Below are positions 10,619-22,092 of a stretch of 64,000 nt of DNA, piece by piece. Numbering within the stretch: the stretch's first letter is position 1; each line of letters opens with the position of its first letter. The DNA lies in NCBI GenBank assembly GCA_035578155.1, contig JAPWDM010000033.1:1943001-2007000 (forward strand). Reading direction: 5' to 3'. Made by a program: the position numbers and the translations under genes. This DNA comes from Brachynemurus nebulosus. Lineage: Eukaryota; Arthropoda; Insecta; Neuroptera; Myrmeleontidae. The notes beneath the pieces are model-generated. The model was not told where the DNA came from. It did no database searches and saw only the letters and a list, made by a program, of their open reading frames with translations.

Positions 10619-12603
10619 TGGCAATAATAATAATAATAATGTGCAAACTAGTAAAAATTTTCATGTTAATCGATTAATTTTCCTAATTGTCCAAACTGTA
10701 CTTTTAATTTCAATATAAATAAATAATTACAATCATTTTTGAGCTAATTTCACTTACCGCACTCCTATTTAATTACCGGGCACCTATTTTACTTACCGCA
10801 TTTATATTATTTGGTTTCCATGGATATAAACAAACGTTCGGGAAATGTAGCTTAACCAGTATTGTCAACAGTATCGGTAAATGCATGAAAATACACGATT
10901 GTGCAAAAAATAAACTTTACCATCAGATAGGTGATCAAAGAAAATGCTAAATAACGGAATTTAAGAAATGTTCTCGAATATTCTATTCAGAAACTAACAA
11001 AAATATTGAGCAAGCAACTTCATCAGTAGATTGCTCGCTCCTTGGAGAAAAAGTCAAATAGTGGTGCTATACAAAAATTTTGTTGATTATTATCTTTATA
11101 AATTTATATTTATTTTGTTTTCATTATCATTAATTATTTTGAAACTTCTTGATTTGACAACTGAAATAAAAAATTCCGCAGCACAAACTACAATAAATTA
11201 TAATGTCGTAGAGGATACAACAAAATAAAACAATATTAAAACTATGTCATAGTTCACGTACCTGTGTATAATCTTAATCAAGATAGTATTACTCATGATA
11301 TTCAATGAACCGTAGGTTATATTATAAGCAAAAAATATTAACCAAACCAATATAACGACCTAATTAACGTAAATAATCGTCTCTCTTCTGAACCAAAATG
11401 TAAATATACTCAGCAGAATTTAAAATTGGTCCAACATTAAAAAAACGAAAATAAACGAATAAATTAAAGGCACGTTATACCAAGTTATTACATGCAATAT
11501 TTAATTATCGTTATTAGAAAAAAAAAAAAAAAATAATAATAATTAGGATTTTTATTTCAATCATTTTATAACGAAATATAATATTTCAATGGGTTGATCA
11601 GTAGAAGCTCTAGTAGTATCTATTCGACTCGGTTAGGCTCATGCCTTTTTTAGTGTTCCGTACAGCACAGCTGTAAACTGGAATACTCATAAGATCGTGT
11701 TGATTTTTCCTTGTTACCAAGGTTCTAAATTTCCTTACTTGAAAGTTCATGAACGTCGCAATTTTTTTTTTTTTTTAAAGAAGCCGAAATATTAACAAAA
11801 ATAAAAAAAAAACTATTAATAAAATTTATTATCTCAAGTAGACATTTTATAGTTCATTTGGTCATATTAGGGGCTAATTTTTTTATTAAACCCAAAAATA
11901 CGGAAAAATAAACTGGTAATAACGAACCCCCTAAATACTAAAAAAAGATCCACGTCACCCTTAGACATCAAATAATATAATAGTATACTTCTGTTAATTC
12001 AGACACCGTAAAAATATTTTAGATTACTTCTTAATAAATTTCGATTTTTTCGTAAACGTAAATTATAATATATACAATTAATAAAAAAAAGGTCGCAATC
12101 GGTCGCAATTAGTTTTTCTCATATTTAAAATGTATTTTTGAAATTTAAACAATTGTAGAAATTCAAGTTATATAACAATGTGATTGTTTTGCATGAACTA
12201 TAATATAAATAAACATAATATTCAGTCATGGAAGCCAATATATAAAAAAAAAAAAATAACTAAATATGGTTTACAATAGCCATTGCAGAGAGCAGCATCG
12301 GACAGCAAGTTATCTCTAGGTTAAGTTGCTATTAATTTCAAACTTAATTTCTAATAAATTGTAAACTAGAATCTTCTTTTATTTATTTTTTAATTAATAT
12401 TTGACCAGCTGACATAATTAGAGTACATTCTTTATTATATGATAGTGGTCTTCTTACCAAATGTACAAGAGTTATTTTTTGGTATCTTTTTTTTAAAATA
12501 TTACATATAAATGAAATATAAACATATTCGTCAAACTATATTTTTCATATTCATACTTTTTAGGACATTAATATTAGTGCAATAATTTAAAAAAATAAAA
12601 AAA
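10619..12603. other. AT-rich, no gene identified
   Basis: Contains poly(A)/poly(T) runs (11520-11532, 11761-11776) and a GTGTTCCGTAC motif at about 11650 that is common in dispersed insect repeats. No supported exon. Confidence 0.35.
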
Positions 12604-13109
12604 TCGACATTTGTGCCTGTGTATACTAAATGCAATGCGTTAAAACAGTTAAAAAATGGTGAATTACCCATAATATAGAAGTTAACCTCATAAAAAATTA
12701 ACAAAGTGGTGTTTGAATCTAGCAATGCAACATTCTGCATTGCTAAAGTTACCTGTAGTAGCCATTGGCAAATATGGTAAACCTCATGCAATCAGACATT
12801 TAACAAGTCTGCCAGTATGTTTGAAAATATCATATGGTATTATATCATAATACGTATTCATAATATCATAAAACGGAAACAAGTTGAAAGACAATGGATT
12901 CGAATTGGATGAGGCGAATTTTTCCACACTAACCGTAATTAATCCAAATCCCACTGCAAATATTTATAGGTAAGTCTAAATTGGATTTGAAAATTTACTT
13001 TACGCTTGCTAAAATAGCTTCCTTTTCAGTCCCACTGTTAGAAAATGTACAGAAATTTTGGCTTCAATGCACCAAAAATTATACATTGCAGTACAATTGA
13101 AGAAATCCG
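12604..13109 (+). CDS. four in-phase exons of an unknown gene (partial)
   Basis: Exons: 12604-12658, 12723-12814, 12884-12969 and 13030-13109. Introns of 64, 69 and 60 nt begin GTGAAT, GTATGT and GTAAGT and end GAATCTAG, GAAACAAG and CTTCCTTTTCAG. The last intron has a textbook donor and acceptor; the second acceptor (AAG) is weak. Phases match at every junction. The pieces read STFVPVYTKCNALKQLKN, MQHSALLKLPVVAIGKYGKP..., LKDNGFELDEANFSTLTVIN... and PTVRKCTEILASMHQKLYIA.... I do not recognise the protein. The 5' end is unresolved: the first frame is open only to a TAA at about 12581 and no acceptor is visible, so an upstream lesion or a missed exon is possible. The next donor is CCG|GTATTT at 13110, and the following sequence is a hAT element inside the presumed intron. 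Confidence 0.55.
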
Positions 13110-13158
13110 GTATTTTTGGTATTTTTGTGACGTATAATATACTATTAATTGCTTAATT

Positions 13159-13939
13159 CAGGGCTTCTTAAACATCTGCTTCCAAAACTACTAAAGTAGC
13201 GAAAGCATTGTGATCACATTTGAAAAATAAAAAATTTTTTCCGTTTAAAATAAAATTTTTTACGCACATTTTACGTTTTAGAGCTTTCTAAACAATTTTA
13301 GTTTTGTGTCTGTCATCCGTCCGTCTATGTATCGCCAGTTTGCACCAAGTAGCATTACTTCTGACCTATTCCATTGTCTTTAATGAAATTTTCAGAAATT
13401 ATGCAGTTTGGATCCTAGATGGTCCCCTATGAATTTAATCGAAATCGGAGTAACGGTCGCGATGCCGCTACCATGCCATTCCATTAATATACTAAACTGC
13501 ACCAAGTGGCATCACTTCTGAACTATTCAATTCTATTTTATGAAATTGTCAAAAATTATGCGGTCTGGTTCCTAGATGGTCCCCTACAAATTTCATTACA
13601 TTCGGAGTAATAGTATCCACGACGCTACCATGAAATCCCATTAAATGTCAATATCTTATTTACTGCTAGTCCCACTTCGCTCAAATTTTTAAAGTATTTT
13701 TGGGGGTTAGTTTCTACAATAGTTTTGCTATTATTTTATAATTTAACCTTTAATTATTTTGAGTTACAACAATTTTTTATGAACTTTAAGGCGGAAATAT
13801 AATTTCACGGTATATATATTTCGTAGAATACTGTTGAAAGTCTTTTACGAGTACGAGGAACACTCCATTGGCAGCGTATTTTCATTTCCGACCCCAAAGA
13901 GAGATATATAAGTATTTTGTAAGGATTTATTGATTAGGT

Positions 13940-14028
<89 letters not shown>

Positions 14029-14108
14029 AAAAAAAATTTCCGCTATGACGCCAAGATTTCGCTAAGCGACTCCAAATGGGGTCGCGACCCATAGTTTAAG
14101 AAGCCCTG
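13159..14108. mobile_element. non-autonomous hAT-type element
   Basis: A 950-bp segment with inverted ends CAGGGCTTCTTAAAC (13159-13173) and GTTTAAGAAGCCCTG (14094-14108). The 8-bp flanks GCTTAATT (13151-13158) and GCTTATTT (14109-14116) match at 7 of 8, as expected for an aged hAT duplication. Inside are a ~157-bp tandem duplication (about 13337-13650, marked by GCACCAAGTAGC and GCACCAAGTGGC) and a long TA tract. No transposase remains. Confidence 0.75.
13944..14026. repeat. (TA)n microsatellite inside the hAT element
   Basis: AT dinucleotide run of about 83 bases. Confidence 0.98.
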
Positions 14109-14157
14109 GCTTATTTTTTCAAATAATTTTGTTACTTTAATGATTCACTTTTATATA

Positions 14158-14504
14158 ATAAATACCCCTGTCGCAGCATCTGCATAACATAGCGAATTTA
14201 CAAATCTTGGGCACTGGCGGATCTCATCTAAGACCTGTACCTATTTAAAATAGTTTAGCTTTCTAAGAGTAAAAGAATTTTTAAAATCGGTTGGGTAATT
14301 AGTTTTGGTATTTTTGGGGACCCAAGAACCCGAACGAATTTTGTGCAGCATAGTTGTATCCATCTAAAATAATTTAGTTCTCTAGCAGTGAGAAATTTTT
14401 TAGCATCGGTTCGATAGCTTATTACTGGCGTTTTCGGATCTGCAAGATCCCGGTGGACCTCATTAAAAAATCAGCTCGACCGTATATTCTAGGCGGACTT
14501 TATG

Positions 14505-14596
<92 letters not shown>

Positions 14597-16110
14597 AACC
14601 CGTTGTGTAGCATTCTACGCCGCATTTGCATCCGCAGGACAGTTGTGGATCTCAGACAACACAACCTGTACCTATCTAAAATAGTTTACCTTGGTAATAG
14701 TAAAAAGGTTTCAAAATCGGTCAGTTATTTTATTTTTGACACTTTTAGGTCCTACTGACACTTCAGACCTTACATAACGTAATCTATATGTATCTAAAAT
14801 AGCTTAGCTCCCCAACAGTGAAAAAATTTTCAAAATCGGTCGGCTAGTTTATTTTTGACGCTTTTGGATCCGATGGACCCTGGCAGACTTTACATAACGT
14901 AATCTATATTTATCTAAAATAGTTTAGCTCTGTAAGAGTGAAAAAATTTTCAAAATCGGTCGGTTAGTTTATTTTTACCACTTTTGGGTCCCATGGACCC
15001 TGGCGGACCCTAAATAACGTAATGTATGTCTATCTAAAATAGTTAGTTCCCCAACAGTGAAAAAATTTTCAAAATCGGTCGGTAGTTTATTTTTGACACT
15101 TTTGGACCCATGGACCCTGGCAGACCTTACATAACGTAATCTATATTTATCTAAAATAGTTTAGCTCTGTAACAGTGAAAAAATTTTCAAAATCGGTCGG
15201 TTAGTTTATTTTTGACACTTTTGGATCCCATGGACCCTGGCAGACCTTACATAACGTAATCTATATTTATCTAAAATAGTTTAGCTCTGTAACAGTGAAA
15301 AAATTTTCAAAATCGGTCAGTTAGTTTATTTTTGACACTTTTGGGTTCTATGGACCTTGGTGGACCTTACATAACGTAATTTATATTTATCTAAAATAGT
15401 TTAGCTCTGTAACAGTGAAAAAATTTTCAAAATCGGTCAGTTAGTTTATTTTTGACACTTCTGGATCCTATGGACTCTGGCAGACCTTACATAACGGAAT
15501 CTATATTTATCTAAAACAGTTTAGCTCTGTAACAGTGAAAAAATTTTCAAAATCGATCAGGCAGTTTATTTTTGACACTTTTGGGTCCTATGGACCAAGG
15601 CGGACCTTACATAACGTAATCGATATTTATCTAAAATAGTTTAGCTCTGTAACAGTGAAAAAATTTTCAAAATCGGTCAGTTAGTTTATTTTTGACACTT
15701 TTGGGTCCTGTGGACCCTGGCGGACCTTACATAATGTATTCTAAATCTATCTAAAATAGTTTAGCTCTGTAACAGTGAAGAAATTTTTAAAATTGGTCGT
15801 TTAGTTTATTTTTTACAATTATGGGATCAGTAAATCCTGGCGAAACTCATACAAGTCTAGTACTCTAACAGTAAGAAAAGGGTTCTAAGGATCTCATATA
15901 ACTTATGGCAGTCCGTAAGCTTCTTGCGGACATCATTTAATTAATTAATTCAAATACTTTAACTTACTAACTGTGAAAAAATTTTTAAAATCGATTGGTT
16001 AATTAATTTCTGGCCTTTTTAGGTCCCGAAAACCTTGACTTTACATAAAATACCTTAAATCCATTTGAAATGGTTTAATTTTTTAACATTATTAATTATT
16101 AGTGGAAAAA
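14158..16110 (+). repeat. repeat family E, full copy with 120-bp array
   Basis: Starts AATACCCCTGTCGCAGCATC. It has a 350-bp unique head, a (TA)n tract (14507-14592) and then about nine tandem 120-bp units (to about 15800) with the core CTAAAATAGTTTAGCTCTGT, AACAGTGAAAAAATTTTC and CGGTCAGTTAGTTTATTTTT. A diverged tail follows. Adjacent units at 15121 and 15241 differ by only a few bases, implying recent homogenisation. Sister copies are at 57347-59037 and 61297-62754. Confidence 0.85.
14507..14592. repeat. (TA)n microsatellite in repeat E
   Basis: AT dinucleotide run of about 86 bases at the same place as in the copies at 57696 and 61415. Confidence 0.98.
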
Positions 16111-16640
16111 TTTTCAAAATCGATTCAAAATATTTTTCCGTACATACATATGTACATTGTACAGATTTTGTTTTGTTTCATATTTAATAATATTTATATC
16201 ATAACAAAATCTTCAATTTCTTGTTTACTTAAAAATTCAATAAAAAAAAAAAAAAAAAATTCTTCATTACATTAGCTTAGAAAATCTGTTTAATTTACAT
16301 TTTTTAACATGGGATAGAACCATGCTAATTATAATGCAATAAATGAGAAACAAAACTCTATACATGTATGTGTGTTATATCACATATATGTGAATAGTTT
16401 TCACTTGTTCTCACAAAATTCTTTAATAAAAAAGTGAAATATTTTTATACTTAATAAAGAACTGAGATATAAATATAAATTACTTATTAGACTAACAAAG
16501 AAAGAATAAAAGTGAAAATTTACATTTTCTCGAAAAATACTTAAAATAGAAAGAAAATTATAAGAATATTTTCTTCATAATTTTTTTTTTCCTTTTCAAC
16601 GATGTAAAAATTGAACTGCCTTATGATAGGATCGAATGAT
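16111..16640. other. no gene identified
   Basis: AT-rich single-copy-looking DNA between repeats E and G, probably intronic if the 12.6 and 18.3 kb exons belong together. Confidence 0.35.
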
Positions 16641-16778
16641 AAAAAATGGCCAGAAAACCTACTTCTGGGCATCCGACGTGTCTGGCTAACGAACTTAGCC
16701 AAGCCAATTCAGAATCCAGTCCGCACACAAAATTTCATAAGCGTTAGACGTTTCGTTCGAGAGTTATCGTGGGAACAC

Positions 16779-16783
<5 letters not shown>

Positions 16784-16869
<86 letters not shown>
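16784..16869. repeat. (TA)n microsatellite, left of insertion
   Basis: TA tract of repeat G, left of the 1158-bp element. The right remainder is 18028-18106. Confidence 0.97.
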
Positions 16870-16874
<5 letters not shown>

Positions 16875-18022
16875 AAAGCCCCGTTTGTGGAACGCGATCC
16901 AATAGAAAAACAGTTTTGACATTTATATCTTAATGAAGTTATTTCTGAAAGAAACGTCTGATAACAAAAATTATTATTAATAGAATGATTGTTTTTCAAT
17001 TTAAATTCATCTCACATTTAATGTTTCTTTACTTAATTAAAGAAATACATATATAAATTAAACAGTTTTTGCTAAATGTGTCTCTTTTGCGTTTGATCAA
17101 TGCTTATTTATAGAAACACATGCCTTATAAATTTCAACATTTTCCAGTTAATTTTCGAAGTTAGCGCAATAAAACTATACAAATAATTTTTATTAGTCCA
17201 GTTAAGAGATTATAAGAGCTAAATCATCTTTTTATTCGGTTTAAATGTAATTTATATATATGTGTATTTCTTTGAGTACACATATAACCTGTGTATTTAA
17301 CTAAAATCATGTACGTAAAATAACTAAAAATTTATATTATAAATAGTTTTAATTTCTTTTTGAGTCTAAAATATTTACTTACTGCTTTAAAATCGTAAAA
17401 TTTTTAATATTTTTTTTATTTCGGAGCGTATCGTCAATTGATAAATAAAAAAATATTGATTTAAAGTTGCAAAATTTTATTAATAATGAAAAATTGTCGC
17501 CATTTTGATAAGTTAGTTTAGAAGGTTTAGAATTGATTAGAACTTTACCAAAATACATAGATGGCGAAACAAAATATAGTATTTTTCTGTGGTATTTTGG
17601 TATATTCTGTGGTTTTGGTCGTTTATTTTATCGAATATTTAAACCATTCCATATTTTTTAATTTGACATTCTATTTACTACTAGATGTCACTCTATGTCA
17701 TAGAGTGAAAAGATGGCAAAAGATGTATCTGATGTATCTCATGTTCGTACATACGTGTTCTTTTTTAGGTGTCAATGTGCTGATTTTTTAAAGGGTGTTA
17801 ATATTTTCTGTCCGTTTTTTTATAGATGTCAACAAATTATAAAACAAAACATTAATAAATCAAAATTTTTGGGTTATATTTTCTTAAAAACATATTCATT
17901 GGATTAAAAAAACTTGGTTTCATGCTTATTAAGAAAAAAAAATGGGTGTTTAATTCATTTATTAATTTTTGTAAGCAAGTTTGATGAAATACCTAAAAAT
18001 AGTGTTCCACAATCGGGGCTTT

Positions 18023-18027
<5 letters not shown>
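16870..18027. mobile_element. 1158-bp TIR element inserted in a TA tract
   Basis: Ends GGGTAAAAGCCCCGTTTGTG (16870-) and, inverted, GGGTAAAAGCCCCGATTGTG. The ~26-bp terminal repeats match at 24 positions. The flanks are TA on both sides, and the copy of G at 9540 lacks the element. No transposase is visible; the 76-codon frame at 17561-17791 is not recognisable. TA-specific insertion suggests a Tc1/mariner-like machinery, but GGGT termini are not typical, so the superfamily stays open. Confidence 0.8.
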
Positions 18028-18110
<83 letters not shown>

Positions 18111-18348
18111 TTTAGTGAATATCATTTTCGTACTCTAGGGACCTCAAAACAGATTTCTGCCATAGTCCCGGACTCAGATTGCGTCATGACACCTACTGTA
18201 ATAGCTGAATTTCGAGTTTTCGAAATTCGCTAAAAGAGCAAGTTGTATTGTAGTTAAAAAAATTGCATTTTATATTTATCATAAATAAATGAAAAATTAC
18301 ATTTGTTCAAAGTAATTATTTATTAACATTTTCTATTTAAATTTCCAG

Positions 18349-18483
18349 GTTTTCGGCTGCAATATAATCTGCCATGCTTTATTTTACAATACAGCAGTAG
18401 CAATAATAATGGACATTGTGGTATTTAATTTTGGTCTTAATCCATATGCTGGTATAGCAACTGCTATACCAATTGCCAAATAA
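18349..18483 (+). CDS. candidate last exon, hydrophobic C-terminus
   Basis: Follows a good acceptor (TTTCTATTTAAATTTCCAG). In phase 0 it is open for 44 codons to TAA at 18481-18483 and reads VFGCNIICHALFYNTAVAII, then a further hydrophobic stretch ending GIATAIPIAK, like a membrane segment. In phase 1 it reads FRLQYNLPCFILQYSSSN and stops after about 27 codons. Phase 1 is the phase left by the preferred donor of the 13030-13109 exon, whereas phase 0 would need a weaker donor (GTGACG at 13127). It is therefore either the last exon of that gene or the end of another. An AATAAA-type hexamer follows at about 18727. Confidence 0.45.
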   Translation, partial: VFGCNIICHALFYNTAVAIIMDIVVFNFGLNPYAGIATAIPIAK

Positions 18484-18980
18484 TTTATTTTTACAGAATT
18501 CTAGTTTTTATATATGACCATTTGTCGTTCCGCATTTGTGGCTGAGTTATCGAATGGTATTAAAAAGTACTTTTCTTTTTATAGATAATCGTTAACGACC
18601 GCAATTAAAAAAAATGAATAACGTAGAAACGAGAAAAAAAGAATTTTTACCTATAAGAACAGAATTCTAAAACTCTTCATTTTCAAAAAAAAAAAAACAC
18701 ATCATATAATATCAATATAAATCTATAAATAAATGAATTTCGTTAAAACGAAACATATTTCAGTTTTTCCTTTTTTTTTTTAATTTAATTTAATTTTTTT
18801 TTTTAATTGGTTACTTACGTACATATGTACATAGAGAATTTGATAGAACTTCAGGAAAAAGGAATTAAAGGTTAGTTTTATAAAGATTCGTCATAAAAAC
18901 TTTAAGCGGCGTATAATGTTTGGTAATATTACGTTATGTATGTATTCATTTCAATTTGAAAAATATCTATACAAATTATG
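18484..18980. other. no gene identified
   Basis: AT-rich flank. If the exon at 18349 is terminal, its 3' untranslated region lies here. Confidence 0.4.
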
Positions 18981-20053
18981 GTGTCCGCCATAGAACACTA
19001 GAAACAATGTAAAATGAAAAATGTGTGGATCGTTTGGAATCATTTGTTGGTCTGTCTCAGCTTAAGGCATTTAGTCGTTCGGTGGTGGTCACAGAATTGT
19101 TATTGATTGTTAAGACCATTGTTACTTAAACTGCGCGTTGCTCTATTCGCATATGCGTGTTATGTAGTTGTGTGTGTGACCATTCACACACGTGCAAACA
19201 TCAAACCCACAAAGCTACAGTGTCTACTTTCACAACATAGTGGGGACAAGTGGAAGGGATTTTTTGGCTACGCTATATGTCGCTACGCTATGTATCAGTA
19301 GTACAGAGATAGTAACTTCGTTCGTGTATTCTGTGGTGTCCGCAATGAATATCGCAATTAGAGATATTCGCAAATATCGAAATTAGAGACATTGAGACAC
19401 ATCCAAAAAAATTTACAGAGATAGAATTAAATAATAATCGGCTAATTTAAGAATAGCAAACCATTTTGATGTCACTACAGCTGAAATAAACTGCAAATTA
19501 CATAATTTTACAATGTTTCTGGAAATGGTTATCGAATTGGGACAGTGGTGGTGTCGTGTGAAATGTCTGACACTGCTCTATTTGCCGTGTGTGACACTAT
19601 TGTGTAAACAACCTAAATATTTTCTAGAGAAGTCTAGCAACTCGAGTGTATACAACTGTTCTAGCCTGAGCTAGGCTACAAATTTACTTGAACGTGTAAA
19701 CCAAGGGACCAAACTACTTTATGATAGTTAGTATTCTGACTGTAGCAGAAAAGTGACGTAAAATTCCCTCCACTTCGCATCACTATGCTGTGTAGGTACA
19801 CACTGTTTGTAGTGGTGTACGATTGATGTTTGCTTCTGTGTGAGTATTCACACACACAACTACAATACACGTACTACCGGATAGAGCAACGTGGAGGTCA
19901 AGTAAAACAATGGTCTTACAATACATTATAATGCGTTGTGCATTCGGTGACCGACACCGACTGACTAAATGCCTTAAGCTGTGACGGACCAACGAATGAC
20001 TCCAAGCGAGCTACACTTTTTTGATATTAGCTGCTTCTAGTGTTCTATGGTGT
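18981..20053. mobile_element. foldback element with ~280-bp diverged inverted arms
   Basis: The left arm starts at CCATAGAACACTAGAA (18988) and the right arm is its inverted partner ending TTCTAGTGTTCTATGG (20050). The arms continue about 280 bp with shared blocks such as AGCTTAAGGCATTTAGTC, GTAAGACCATTGTT and GTAGTTGTGTGTGTGA, at roughly 75-80% by eye. No transposase. Target duplication not identified. Confidence 0.7.
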
Positions 20054-20072
20054 ATAGTATTATAGTCTAAAT

Positions 20073-21009
20073 CAGTCCAGTGGTTCCCAAAGTGGTCCCT
20101 ATAGACCCCCAGGGGTCCCCGGGATCATTCAGGGGGCCCGTGGAAAATTAAAATTGATTTTGGGGGTCCCTGAACAACGTCAGGGGGTCCGTGCAAGGTT
20201 TATTATAAAATAAAAACATTATGACAAATTTTTATTAATACGGAAGCTAAATAACAATGAAATAATTATTAGCGATTTTTACGTCCTAAGTAAAGTATAA
20301 AAGAAAAGTTATACTCTTGTTTAAGTGGATTAAAAAAATTATATATCACAGTTATCAATACAGTAAGCCCTTAACAGTCATTAAAGATTTCTTTTTTTAT
20401 TAAAAACCGAAGAAGGGATTGTAAGTTTTTCTAACACAGATGTGTTTCTAAAGAATATACATATTATTAATGATCAGAGATGAGGTTTATTTAAGATACA
20501 AGTATTTGAAATACATATTTTCATCTTGTATCTTTTGTATCTTGTAATGTATCATTATGGGTTATTGTACAGAAGCTGTTGATTACTTTTCCGTCTTCCT
20601 ATTTGGTAGAACGTGGATTCAGTGCCGTTATAAGCCTGATCACAAAAAAAACCGACCAGAAATTAGTACTCGTGGGGATTTGCTGTTGCTACTCACAAAC
20701 ATTGAGCCGGACATAAATACGGTCATAACATCCCATCAGGTTTATCCAAGTCATTATTTTTTTTGTATTTTGAAAAAAAGATAATTTCAATAAATACTTC
20801 TTCAACAAAATGTTTTATTTATATTTTATTTTTACGCCACAATTTACCATGCAAAACATCAAAGTTAAATTTGTGTTTTTTATTTATTATGCATTTATAT
20901 AGTTTTTCACCTAGGGTCCCTGAGCAAGTTTTGACTATGAAAAGGGGTCCGTGGGCAAGTTTTGACTATGAAAAGGGGTCCGTGGGCCAAAAGAGTTTGG
21001 GAACCACTG
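20073..21009 (+). mobile_element. degenerate hAT transposon with perfect 8-bp target duplication
   Basis: Ends CAGTGGTTCCCAAA (20078-) and TTTGGGAACCACTG (-21009). GTCTAAAT occurs at 20065-20072 and at 21010-21017, which is an exact 8-bp duplication if the element starts at 20073 with five extra bases (CAGTC). Subterminal regions are rich in GGGGTCCGTGGG-type motifs, a hallmark of this hAT branch. It retains the 3' end of a transposase gene. Confidence 0.85.
20606..20784 (+). pseudogene. hAT transposase C-terminal dimerisation region, broken
   Basis: VERGFSAVISLITKK is read from 20606, then a one-base shift in an A run (about 20642-20650) leads to NRPEISTRGDLLLLLTNIEP and HQVYPSH. This matches the conserved end of ZBED/SCAND3-type hAT transposases (GFS.V..L.TKKRN then RGDLRL.LT..EP and a final HQ..PSH). 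The usual stop after SH is lost and the frame runs on to TAA at 20782. The N-terminal BED finger and catalytic core are missing, so the copy is inactive. Confidence 0.8.
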
Positions 21010-21356
21010 GTCTAAATGTACCCATAGCGTAGCCATATTTAAAATGGCCATATTCCATTTAGAAAACACAGACAGCACTGTGTGATAGCGTGCTTCTTTA
21101 ATGTTTTTCACAAAAAAAAATGTTTTAAATTTTATTACAAAACTAACCTTTTAATTGCTTTTAGAAGCAATAAAAAGATTAATTTTATAGAATTAAAGTT
21201 TAGTTAAATAAAATTTGTCACTATGTACTACGGAATAATATATAACAATAACACATTTAAAATTAAAGGGAGCTGTATTAAGTGTTATGTAATTATTTTA
21301 ACTTATCTCCATCAGACCACTTATTCGTATAGGTGTCGTAGCGGAGTATACAATAC

Positions 21357-21440
21357 TAGAGTCCCTATAATAAATAGAGTCGTGACATGCGTGCTGAACG
21401 CTGATTGCTTCCGGCATTTTCTGTCCAAAATTTGCGTAAA
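21357..21440 (+). repeat. half copy of the 21551-21736 palindrome unit
   Basis: Shares TACAATACTAGAGTCCCT, then AGAGTCGTGACATG, with the centre and right arm of the palindrome, then diverges. Confidence 0.7.
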
Positions 21441-21550
21441 ATACATTAAAAATAAATTAAACATTAACAAAAATCATTTAATTTAACCTAGAAAGGATAA
21501 TTAATTCATAGTTACTAACAATAATTATGTACTCAAAAATATTTACTCAA

Positions 21551-21736
21551 ACATGCGATAATTAATTTTGAAGCTTCCCGCTCTGTTTTGGACAGAAAAT
21601 GGATGACATGTCACGACTCTATTTATTATAGTGACTTTATACAATACTAGAGTCCCTGTAATAAACAGAGTCGTGACATGTCATCCATTTTCTGTCCAAA
21701 ACAGAGCGGGAAGCTTCAAAATTAATTATCGCATGT
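21551..21736. repeat. 186-bp near-perfect palindrome
   Basis: Arms of about 79 bp (21551-21630 and 21657-21736) run from ACATGCGATAATTAATTTTG through CTCTGTTTTGGACAGAAAAT to GTCACGACTCTATTTATTA, with only a few mismatches, around a ~26-nt spacer. It could be a recent MITE or an inverted duplication of the unit at 21357-21440. Confidence 0.85.
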
Positions 21737-21906
21737 TTATTACTCATTGTTTATTACTACGAAAGATTTAGGAAAAAAGTAAAGAGATTTACTAACTGGT
21801 CTCATAATTCGTGTTTAAACATTTCACCTGAATTGAACTACGACACGATTCTACAATTTAAAAGCAACCCATAAATCCTTTGTTAATTCATATATAATTA
21901 TTTACA

Positions 21907-22092
21907 TTGGTACTGTACGTCGAAGGTACAAAAATGCTTAACTGTCGCACTTTTGGTGCATTCACCCCATGCCATGTATTCTACATTGAAAGCGAGGAGA
22001 GCGGCATATCTTCTCTCGCCAAGTATCTAATGAACTGTTATGAGACTGTTACGTCACTGATATATGACCAAGCATTTTCGCACCAAATTTAA
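21907..22092 (+). other. open frame with coding-like composition
   Basis: A frame open to TAA at 22090-22092; the first ATG is at 21934. It reads MLNCRTFGAFTPCHVFYIES then EESGISSLAKYLMNC. GC content is higher than the surroundings. No splice signals or family recognised. It may be a transposon fragment. Confidence 0.25.

Larger units (their letters stand above)
16641..18236 (+). repeat. repeat family G, interrupted copy
   Basis: Left part 16641-16783 and right part 18107-18236 match the continuous copy at 9540-9880. The two halves are separated by TA tracts flanking the 1158-bp element. Confidence 0.8.

Noticed and set aside
14453..14758. Open frames made of Tyr-Ile repeats, here and at the other (TA)n tracts (5606, 9617, 16611, 41174, 42315, 43204, 51039, 57641, 61360, 63040).
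   Set aside because: They are translations of AT dinucleotide runs and their repeat flanks, open on both strands, and not genes.
14640..15890. Regular 120-bp repeats considered as a CRISPR array.
   Set aside because: Units are contiguous satellite monomers without unique spacers, in eukaryotic DNA.
19107..19386. Short overlapping frames in 19-20 kb.
   Set aside because: They fall in the arms of the foldback element (18981-20053) and recur inverted at 19676-19992.
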